From Leuctra nigra (taxonomy: Eukaryota > Arthropoda > Insecta > Plecoptera > Leuctridae), in contig OW203762.1 in the NCBI GenBank assembly GCA_934045905.1, forward strand, positions 24,336,345 through 24,400,344: 64,000 nucleotides of DNA, given 5' to 3'. A program made the position numbers and the translations under genes. Each line of letters starts with the position of its first letter. Positions within the stretch are counted from its first letter, which is position 1. Shown piece after piece: positions 12,901 to 24,900 of this stretch. Under the pieces are notes generated by a model, which was given only the letters and a program-made list of their open reading frames with translations, was not told the origin of the DNA and searched no databases.

Positions 12901-15900
12901 AAAATGCATATGTTACCCGTGTAGAAACTAAAATTGCAAACGAGGGGGGGGGGGGGGGGGATAATATTGTAAAATAACTTGAACTGGAGATAATAGTTTC
13001 TACGAAGACAATGGGGGTCTGAGTGGAGGCCCCCCCCCCCCCCCCCCCCCCCCCCCCAGCAAAAAATGCGGGTCCGGGGTGCACAGACCCGTAAATTTTT
13101 AATTTTTTGAATTTCAGGCATGAATTTCCCTGTATTTTATTTGTGCTCTTTCTTGTACTGATATCATTAATATTATCTTGGTTTGAATCCTACAATAAAC
13201 CTTACATTCTTAAAAAATTTCAGTTTTCTACAAAATGAGAAATCTGTAATTTGATTCTTAAATGTCAAAATAATAATATTCAGTGCTGACCTCGTAGAAG
13301 CCGGCCGGACACTTCTTAATGCACCGCCGCTCGAACAGGATGTCCTTGCAGACGAAGCACTTCTCGTTGCTGCCGTTCATATCGCTCGTGTTCGGGTCGC
13401 AGCCGCCGAGGCAGTTCTCCGAGCAACATTTTCCGTTGACGTCGCACGCACCCGGACAGCCGGGGCACACTGCAACAGACAGGACACTCGATTAGGATCA
13501 TACACACGTGAAACATAACCTTAAACTCAAACGCCTTCGGTGGACCATAACCCCATGCACTATGAATTGAGTTCCATTGAAGCTAGGCTCTCGAATTGAA
13601 GCAATGTTGACATTATCATTATGATTTACATAAACAATGAATTTGATATGAATGAAAAGAACCTATTCGGATTAAAGACATTGAACTGGGAGGCTGTATA
13701 ATTGTCGAGGTGAGAAATCTGAAATATCATCCCACAAAAAATGGGAAATGAATCCACACAAAAAGGCTCCATATTTTTTCAAACAATAAGAATTCTTGTA
13801 ATTTAAGTTGTGGAAAGTACCTACATTGAATGAATAAATTTAGTATTATGCACTTAATTAGGCATTTGAAGAGGTTACATAATATAAAAATGAACACTAG
13901 GATATGGTCGATAATGCTCCCCTTATTTGGTCATACATATTTCACAATATTGTACATTACAAAGAAATGTTTTGGGTAATATTTACATTATGTTATTGTA
14001 ATTTTAGATTAAAAAAAAATTAGAGTATTTAATTTGATTTATATTGATTCACAACAGCAGCTTATAACAACCAATAAAAATCCTCATTGATACATAGAAC
14101 TTTCCAAATAAATTCCATCAAATGATTATTAAATTCTTCCTTCAATTAATTTTTTTCAACTCATTCGGTTAAAAATATGTTAAATATTATAGTTGATAGA
14201 AATTATAACATTTATTCTCCGTTCATGCTGATTGCTGATCAACGGTGTAACAAATATTACAAATGGTGGCAGATGTTGGTGTAAAATCGACAAAACATCA
14301 AACCTCACTTCCAATACGGAGTCGAACACGGAAATAATTGAATTCCTATCGGTATTCTATTAAAATCACAGCCACGAGGAAGCGCCGACCTGCATGGCGT
14401 TGCACAATCGCGCTAATTAGCAACATGGCATCGCGTGTCGGGCTGTTGCTAATGACTAATGAGCCGCGGGGCATGCAGGGGGCCGTGAAACCCTGCAAGA
14501 AGCCCTCAAAAGGGCCGAGGGGATAATGACAACCTCCTCAGAGCAGGACAAACTGTCACAACTCGCAGGTTGTCTCAAGAACCAGTACCTAATGGTTATC
14601 AATTGAATATCTCTTTTAAACGCTTTGAGGGGGAAGATAACTCATTGGAACATAATATTTATACTTGGCCAAAGTAAAAACGGTAATTGAACGAAACGGA
14701 TTGGCTACTGGTCTGGTACGTTGACTATCTATCAATCTTGGTATTATCAGTTAGCATAGACTAGACTTCATCGAATGATGAAATCATATCTTAAACAGAC
14801 AATCGTTTTTTAAATTTCTTCGAGAATACTGTTTTTACTTTGGTCAAGTTTAAATTTCCAAGTATTGGGTATTGCCAAATGCATGTCAATGGCCAAAAGA
14901 TTGGCGTTCGATATTTAAAACCAGTAGTTTTTTCTGCGTATGCACACTAGACAGTTTCAATCCATTTTCTGTGTAAAGAAAAGAAATAAGCGGAAGGAAA
15001 TCCACACAATAAGGCTCCATTTCAAAGATATTTACGAGCATTTACTCTTGTCAATAAAGCATACTGAAAGCCTAAAAAGGGCTCGCCAACAAATATGTAT
15101 ATCTTACTTTCAAGTGCCATATAAAACATCCAAGTTGTAAAAAAACGCCTGCTTTTCCGAAGAAATGTCGCCTCTTTGTGTGTATTCTCTTTGCACTATG
15201 GAGGGAGCGCACATGAACCGACTACTGCAATCACTGGACCACTGCAACATGCGACTGCAACGCTGCACAAGTAACTCGAGTGCATTCCTTCCTCCCACAC
15301 ATCTCATCATGACACTTGCGTTGCTCAGCGTCTCAGCGGATTTCTCAGAAGCCATTCCTCTGGCACTGGCTGAGGATGCATCACAACAATGCCAAGTATT
15401 CCAATGAAGTGGCATCTCGATATGAATGGTGACAGATGAATGAGCATGAGACGATCAAGACTAGGTAAGGATGCAAGAGGAGTAGCGCTCGGCCGTTTTA
15501 GAAAATCGAGGGAGAAAAATTGTTTTATAAGTGGTTGTAACTTTGCTATGATGTTCACATGATCAGTCTGATTGTATATTACGTAGTACGAAGTACTTTT
15601 TCATGTTTGCTTCTTGCATTGTTAATTAGGCGCCGGTTATTCAACAAAACCGTTAAAAACTATGACATTTCCTATACGATTGTATGATCTCAAATTTTAA
15701 TCATGTTTAGATAACTAGCAAACTTAGGGTTATCACTTGGCACAATTTTGAAATTTAATTTTATACGGCACCCAGAGACACAAGAAAATAGCAAATTTTT
15801 CACCAAAAATCCACTAAATATTACTAATTAACGAAACAGAAAATTAAAAATGTACCAAGGGATTTAACCCTAAGTTTGTCTTTTATCTAATCAAGATTAA

Positions 15901-18900
15901 AATTTCAAATAATTTGGTCAACCCATTTCGTCTCCAATCGTATCCAAAAAAGTGTCTACAAAAAGCAGCAAAAGCGCTTGCGCTTGCACCACCTGGAGGG
16001 ACGGCCAATGTCGGTCAGTGGAGACTGGAGATCCTGCTCAAAGTATTGCTACAAGTGAATACAAGTGTGGGTATAGTCATGATTATAGTGTTTAAAAAGA
16101 TTTATTTATTTACAAATTGTATTTAATATCTAAAGAAGGCGCCAAAACAATTTCACTGCCTATAAATTATCCCACTACGAATACTGTATTCGTCGATAAG
16201 TACTGGGTACTTTGTCATTTAGTACAAATTATACCACCTCTCCTTACACGTTCAACATTCGTATTATTACTCTACGCAAACAGGAAATGTTGTCATTGGT
16301 TGAGCAAAAAAAACAGACGCCACGAGCGAAGGGAAACAGTATACACATAAAAAGGCTCCATTTACTGGAGAAATCATACGCTTTTACAACTTTTACGTAC
16401 ACTCGAACAAATAATAAACGGTATTCGAAAGAAAAGATTGGCTGATAAAGGTTTGATAGCACCATCCCATGAAGTATGTGCTAACACATCATCTAACTCT
16501 ACAATAGTTGAGCTCTGATTTCATTGATAATCATAAGGATTGGATGTCAAGGAACCTGACCAAAATCCGTTTTGTTCAAATTTTGAATGTAGGTACCCGA
16601 TTGGTTGACTTTGCATAGATACAAGAAATTGAGCCTTGTCTTGTGTAGGTGGTCCTTCCCCTATTCAGCAGATTGGTTATTAGTGTTGATAACCAAATGA
16701 GGAGCTCAAAAGAAGCGAACAACGTCAAAGCAAGAACCACGTAGGCGTTAAAACTGTCACTCCACGCCAAAATATTTACGTTCTAAATCAGCGACGGAGG
16801 AAGATCGGCAGTATTTCAAGCGTCTCTCGGGTTATTATCCTGATAGAAAGTCATCTCCTTAACACACATCTTTCATCGATCACGCAATAATCAATCGAAT
16901 TACACAGCACATGTGAGGCAAGAGTGTCAAGTGAAAAACTAGTCCGAATTTCACGCGTGTGTATTTTTTTAGTTTTTACATCAAAGTGATAAAAGTCGGC
17001 GTGGAAGTGTGTTTGATTGATTGTGTGTTTAGCAATATCACTGTTTGTAAATACAGTTGTAATCTCTGTCCGGTTGTTATGACAGGAGTGATAAGAGATG
17101 CGATGGACCACAGCGGCTTGAGATGTCATGGGTTGGACCATTAGATGTTTTTATGATTACGGTATTTTATCATTTTACGAGTTAAGACTTTCTGATTTAC
17201 AGTCATTTTTTAATGTCGGTTGATTTTTAGAACCATATTGATCTTTGTGACTTTTCTTGATTTATGTGTGATTTATGTATTTTTGTGATATTTATTTGTT
17301 TTGATTTTCTTATCAAGTGATTTTTTGTATATTATTTTGCTGATTTCGCTTTGTATTATTTTCCAAGTTCACATTGATATTTCCAAATAATGTCTTCACT
17401 CTTCGTTCCAACCTAAGCTAATTTCAAGTATCAAAGCCTGGCCTAAATCCTTTCAATAATAAATCGAAGACCATCAAGTAAAAGAATGTAAAAACTCTCT
17501 TCAATCGGTCATTATCAATGACATTATGTAGCTTTGTCATTGCCTACTACGATGTTTTTCTTTCTCTGCAATTAAATTTTGTGGAATATATCGTGATATC
17601 TTTGTTTTGTAAACACACTTGATTCAAATAATCTAGATCGATCTTTATAGGCACTATACAAAACAGAAGAAATCTTATTAGCTAAATAGTTCATCTTGTA
17701 GACAGCCAGAAATAAAACAAACAACGAAATCCAGTGAAAACGCGAGCCAAATAGCAGTACGGCTCGCTCCAATAACCTAGTGTTGTCTTTGTTGTCGAGG
17801 TGTAGATTTATGCTCGATATCTCGGACTAACAAACACGTCGCCGTGTGGAAATATTCGCCGATCTGTGTGTTTACCTGTGTCGAGACAATCGTTCTATTT
17901 CTTGCCACCAATTAACTACATTCGCTCGCCGCCAAGACACAGCGAGCCGCCCACGCCGTGACGTTGCTTTAGAAGCGGTTCGTCTACATTCCTACATTGA
18001 CGAATGCAATCCTAAATACACAATTTAGTTATTTTGTGTAATGGCAATACGAAATACAAAACACTCATGACCTCACTTTAGTGACGTACTCCAAGCCCTC
18101 CAAATTTGGATATCTTTTACAACGGTTCCATTACCAAAGATCTCTCTTTTTTAAACCTAAAAATATTCTACCGCGAAGAACGTTCTGTTTCAAAAAGTTT
18201 CAAAATCCCAACCATTATGTCCAACGCCTTCTAAAATGTTCCAAAATTAAAAAAAACGAACCATTTCAAAAAGTTCTAATATTCAAAACAAGTAGATTTG
18301 TATCACCTTGTCCTTTAAAATATTAAAAACTTGGAACACGATTCTTCCCATATTCGAAAAAGTTCCAAAATTTAAAAGATTACTACACCAACGAATCCAT
18401 GACGAGGTGAGTTCTATTCCAATTCGTTCCAAGATCATGACATCATTCTACTTCTTCCACGTAATGAAGGCTGTGGGTGGATTCAACCTGAATGAATCCA
18501 ATCACGCGTTGATTATAGCCGAGCATTCGGGATACCGAGGAACTCCCCCGCACTGTGTTTGTCTCGCATCAGGACGCGCCTCGAGGTGGATTCCGCGCCG
18601 GGAGCGCAGGTGATGTTGGCAGCGACACAACAGTCGAGATAATTAAGACTCTCATATCGCCGGCGAAACGAAATTACACTGCCTCCTCTTGTCATTTAGT
18701 CGGCTCTTTGGAGGCAGAAGCAAAATACTACCAAGGAACAGACGACCGAAACGCGCCCAGATCTTCTCGGGAAACATAATAAAAACTGATCTCTACGATC
18801 ATATGTCTCCGTGACGGAATTAACCTAATTCCACATCAGTGCGTCGTTAATCAACTTCAAAACATGTGACAAATGTTTTGTTGTGATTCGCCGTACAACG

Positions 18901-21900
18901 ATTGTGATTCGTTGTGATTTTTTGTTGTTGTGATTCCTACGCCGCAGGCGCGTAGGAAGTGGGGGGGGGGGGGGAAGTGGGGGTCAATGACTTCCCCCCA
19001 CTTTTCATCTTGACACCCCCCAGATATCGCCCCCAGATATACAAAAATGTTGAAAATAGATTTAAAAATGCACAGGTTGCTCCACTATGTGGTTGAATTC
19101 TCAACATTTTCCCAAGTTTTGCAAAACTAATTGAACAGAGGTATCCAATGAGACAATGTTAAGGGGACCTCCCCCTAACATAATGCGGGTCCGGGGTGCG
19201 CATAGCCCCGGGAAAAAATTGTAATTTCACAACCAAATTTGGTGCCTTTTTACGCGATTTGTACACAATTTTAAGCCAATTTTTATTTTATGAAAAATAA
19301 GTGGTCGGACGGCGTCCACACTGAAAAAAGAGTGAGGGACGCGTCCGCCCTCGTCCGCCCCCAAATTAACCGCACTGCCTGTACAGCCGGGATTCGAACC
19401 CGCCGGTAATAGGTGACCATCAACCCGGCCTTCGCCCCAATGACTAGAACTGCAGCCTCTAGTGTCTGTTTGCAATTAACCTTGGATGTATGCAGTTTTC
19501 TAGAACGAAGCATCATTGGTGTGTAGACAAAAGCCAGCGAGCTAGCGCAGGAAATGCCATCCACCCCTACCCCACGATGACTGGCATGAACCCAGAGCAG
19601 AGCGCGCGCAACCAAGGCCGCGCCGGCTTGCTGACCACGAAGTGCGCCGCGCCACAAGACGTAAACAAGCGCCGAGGCACCCAAGGTCACCGCGCGGCTC
19701 GCCTCACGTGATTGGCTGATTGGTTCGGCGCCAGAAGGAGCGTGTGAATTGACCCCGCCCCTCGCGGCCACACTCATCGGTGCCGTGCGATCGATCAATC
19801 ACAACTAATAGACTCGGAGTCGGAGAGATCAGGTCGACAATGTTGCAGCCGGAGAAGTCTTTGTCCTGCAACTTCTAGGCGGCGTTGCAAGGTTGGGCTT
19901 TGTTCACAGATTCGTGTTGAATCGTCTGCATATGAGAATGATTTGGAGGTTGCGCGAGGCGTGGGAGAGACGGTCGCGGCTTCTGTTCTGCGTTGGGAAC
20001 TATCTCAGCATATTTGCTCTTACGATTTGGGAATATACACGAAAAACGCAGATAACTGGAAGCGAGCCTGGGACTTATCAGGGTGGTCGTTTAGGTCGTT
20101 CCTTTTTGAAACAAACCGTTCTGCGAGACTCAAATTGTTGTTTGCGCTTGTAATTGAATTAATGTCACCGCTGGATCTCCTTTCTCATTAGTTTGGAAAT
20201 TGTGATACCATGAATCAAGACCATGAATGATCCACATACAAAACATGATTCACGAATCACGAAAAGGGAGGCACTCGGCCACAAAAAATTGTAAATACGA
20301 ACCAAATACCAAAAGTAAATGCGATCTATATGAAAATGTCCATCGTGTGACGACCCCCCGAGTAAGCTGTGTGACGACCCCCCCGAGGAAGCTGTGTGAC
20401 GACCCCCCGAGTAAGCTGTGTGACGACCCCCCGAGTAAGCTGTGTGACGACCCCCCGAGTAAGCTGTGTGACGACCCCCCGAGTAAGCTGTGTGACGACC
20501 CCCCGAGTAAGCTGTGTGACGACCCCCCGAGTAGGCTGTGTGACAACCCCACGAGTAAGCTGTGTGACGACCCCCCGAGTAAGCTGTGTGACCCACATCG
20601 TGTGACGACCCCCGAGTAAGCTGTGTGACGACTCCCCGAGTAGGCTGTGTGACAACCCCACGAGTAAGCATGTGTGACGACCCTCCGAGTAAGCTGTGTG
20701 ACCCACATCGTGTGACGACCCCCCGAGTAAGCTGTGTAACGACCCTTCTAGTAAGTTGTGTGACGACCCCCGAGTAAGCTGTGTGACGACCCTTCTAGTA
20801 AGTTGTGTGACGACCCCCGAGTAAGCTGTGTGACGACCCCCCAAGTAAGCTGTGTGACCCACATCGTGTGACGACGCCCCGAGTAAGCATGTGTGACGAC
20901 CCTCCGAGTAAGCTGTGTGACCCACATCGTGTGACGACCCCCCGAGTAAGCTGTGTGACGACCCTTCTAGTAAGTTGTGTGACGACCCCCGAGTAAGCTG
21001 TGTGACGACCCCCCGAGTAAGCTGTGTGACCCACATCTCGCCACTAATAACTCGTCTCATGAGATGATGTGATCTGGAGCCGACAGCCTCCCTGCGATCT
21101 GGGTTTGACGCGCAGCCAAGACGGCGAGCAGGTGAACGCAGCGACGCACATACCGCTACCCGACATGCCGTGCAGTGTAATTACAAGATGGCGTCGCGTT
21201 GGATTACCACTCACATGACATGAATACTGAACCCCCTCTTGACTATTATACCTGTGCGTGAGGGTGACATGTCGAGAACCTGCCCTCGTTACTTACACCA
21301 GTCTGACTCCGTGATGATCTCATTATGTTACTCTTCAGGTGGTGAGATTATGTTACTCTTCAGGTGGTGAGACCTGAAGAGTAATGTAATATTACAAGTG
21401 AAATCAGTTGCATGGATCCTACATTAATTTATGAAGGTAAAAAATGAAATTAGTGATATGGTTCCCTTTCATAGTGGTTGGTTTCGGTTCACCAAATTTA
21501 ATTTATAACGTTTTAGTCTTTGTTCAAAAATGCTGTTCAAGTTTTGTTCAAATATTCAGAAAATATTATTAATGTGGGGTATGTTCCAGTTCTTGCCTTC
21601 GATTACGGGTTCAAGCTCATATCTAAGTATAATTGTAAGCAGTTAAAATTTACTTTCGGCGCAGCTCATAATGTAAAGATCACTCTGTCTTCTACCATGA
21701 GTGCAGCTTTAGCAAAGAAAAAGTGCATAACTTTTCTGTAACTTTAGTGCCTCTACACTAATTTTAACTTTAGGTTCTGATTCAAATAATACAGCTGCTT
21801 CCTGGTTTCGTTTTCACGAAAAGCAGAATATGCATTAGCTCATGAGCACTCGCAAATAGGAAAGCCGAGCTTCAAAGACTGGCGCGCGTGTAGGAAACGT

Positions 21901-24900
21901 ACTCTGTTTACAGTGATTACCCAACACAACTGCGTCGCATTACAAAGCCAGCCGCAGACGCAGCAATGCGCAACGTAGCTCGGTGAATATGCACGTGAAA
22001 TGACACCCGACATATACGCGACTCTTGGCTCTAGTTCTAGTCAAGTTCACCAGGAATATCTCAGTTATTGCGCGATATGTCTGCAGTGTCTGGCAACACA
22101 CGTGCTCGCCCATTGCATTGTTACATTGCATAGCTTTGCAAATACATTCAGTCACTAAAGAATTGCCTAGCCTTATTAGGAATATTACGTGGTAATCAAA
22201 ACACGCATGAACTTTGGTCATAAAATCATACAGTTGATGTTTTTCGTACACAGTCCATGGATATTTTCGATGTGGCCATGAAAACGCATGTTTGTCACGA
22301 CATTTATGCAGAGATGGTTTGCCGAAACGTAGTGATAAACGACCCTGATCAGGGCCAATATCATAAAAACCACTCTCGGAGCGTGTATCGAAGACCAACG
22401 AATACAAGTACCAGAATCTCAATGGATCATATTTTATTAATAATATAAGTTGGACATTTACTTTTGCATTACCCGGATAATGTGTATTGGAATGCTTGGT
22501 TATTGATAATTAAACCATAAAAAAACACTCCGTGTAAAAATACCAGCCAAGTCTCTTCAACTATAAAAAAAATAGAATAAATCTAAAAATTCAGCACTGA
22601 AAAGTAGTGATATCAAAAAATGAGCCAAGTCAAAACTTAATTTTAAAAACCAAAATATACTTGGCGCATCGTGTATATAAATAGTATAGAAGCATATGCC
22701 AAAAATCAAATGTACCTAAATATATATAATATACCTATAATGCCCTTAAAAACGATGCGCCAAGTATATTTTGGTTTTTAAAATTAAGTTTTGACTTGGC
22801 TCATTTTTTGATATCACTACTTTTCAGTGCTGAATTTTTAGATTTATTCTATTTTTTTTATAGTTGAAGAGACTTGGCTGGTATTTTTACACGGAGTGTT
22901 TTTTTATGGGGATATCACTTATTTTTTTAGTTTATTTACACAACTTGTAACACACATCGGAGCAACAATGACTAAATACTTTTAAAAAATACGCCATTTC
23001 CGAATTGGTTAATACGAAAAATTGTGTTTGGTGCTCAATATACCTAAGCTTAAAGTGATATTCCATGAAGAATTGCGAAAGCTTCGTTCCAATCAGTCCA
23101 GCCGTTTTCGAGATATGGTATCACTTCCGGTTTTCAAAATGGCGACTGAAATAACTGCCACCTAGAATTTATTTCTATAAATGTTATGTATCATTATAAG
23201 CCTTCTGAATATGTAGTTATTGTAGTAAGAGGTCATTAAAATCTAGATCTTCATTTTCATGACGTCATTTCCGGTTTCGGTAATAGTACATCTCTACTTT
23301 AACTACTGATATTCCATATAGACGACCGTCTGAATCATTTGGCGCTAGTTTCATTCCGATCGGTTTAGCCGTTTTAGAGATATGACGTCACTTCCGGTTT
23401 CAAAATGGCGACTACCGGTTGGTTTTATAAAAAGGCACCTCAGACGCCAAAAGTGCACATGTGGTAAAAATTTCAGATCGATCGGCTAAGCCGTTTAGGC
23501 TGTGGCGGTGATAGCGGTGTTTCCTGATATCATCTGAATCATCATCTAAAGATCAAAGTGGTGTAATTTCACTGTTTTCTCGGCCCTCTAGCTCGCAAAT
23601 GGTATAGCCTATTGTTCCCAAATTTGGTATATGTGGTGGGGTGGGCCATAGCTCAAAATTAAGATATTTTACAACAATGTGAGATTTTCCAATTTTATGA
23701 TCCAGTAGGCCGAAAATGCAATGTTGTTGCTTACAGTAAAAGTAGTTGGTCTGGCTCCTCATTTTATTAGGCATTTACGGTATGTTGAGTGAGTGTGAGT
23801 GTACAGTACGACTTGGCTGGGTGGAGCGACCGCTCCACTAGATATATCAATGATCTAAGTTGGAATGCGACTTGCACAATATCCAAACAACATAACAATT
23901 AGCACTCACTTATAAGTAATTACTTTGTAAGATGGTTGCTACTGAATACTAATACTGTCTGAATACATCTCAATTATTTATTTAATACAATTTGAATGAA
24001 TGCATGTCTTTGATACGTTGCGAAAGCGAACCAAACAGATTCATGTAATGTATGGTGGATTCAATTTAGTCGATAGTCGACTTCCGTAAAAGGTGCCCCC
24101 GTTTCTTTATTATACGACTCGAAAAGAAGTCATAACTAATAACGTAGAGGTAAGAAGTTCTTCCATACGTTAATAAGTAGAGAGGAGAAGTTCTTAGCTA
24201 AAGTTGGCGAACTTTTCCTATTATCATAAAGTTGTGGAATACCGATTGGCGTTAACTAAATCTTTGTCCCAGCGGAGGTAAATGTGGTGCATAGCGGTAA
24301 AAAAAATCAAGAAATCAAGACACAATAGCCAAAACACGTTTCTATCAGTATGCAAATATTTTAATTTCATTCCAAAAATATGGGCCGTAAAATCTCTAAA
24401 AATAGTTGATTTCATTCGACTTCGGCGAAGTAACTGTGCAAGACTTACCCTTCTGACAATGTTGTTTGTTCCAGCAGAGATGCTTCTGTTCGCTATCCTT
24501 GGCGATGAGGCTGGTGTGCAGCGGCGGTTTCGGACACTTCATGTCGCACATGGGACACTCGTTCTGCAGCCGGTTACCCTGCAGACACCAGACAGACACG
24601 TTACAACTCCATTGCATGTGCATTACGAACAAGATCGGCCCCAATACAGTGCCCTGTGGAACTCCGTTTGATATATAACGGATACAAATGTTGTAATAAA
24701 TTCGAATATCAACAAACGTATGAGTAACTCATTGCCAATTAAATTTAAATTTACAAACGGTACATAATTAAACACAGAGACAACCGAGTAGGCTCAAATT
24801 AGATTTCCCGATTTTAACTAGTTTCGCTTTTCTACGGGCGAGATTAAAAGCTAAAAATTGTCCAATACAATAGTCCGAACATCCATTCTATGGCATCATT

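Noticed and set aside
19283..19798. 171-codon minus-strand frame
   Set aside because: Overlaps a tRNA-like SINE head and has no conserved domain.
20345..21036. CRISPR array
   Set aside because: Contiguous tandem units with no unique spacers, in a eukaryotic intron.
20326..21060. 244-codon minus-strand open frame and related frames over the 24-bp array
   Set aside because: Frame is open only because the repeat unit is a multiple of 3 without stops; several frames on both strands behave the same way.
21940..22422. 160-codon minus-strand open frame in the large intron
   Set aside because: No recognisable domain, no fitting splice context, and the receptor reads correctly from exon 3 to exon 4 without it.
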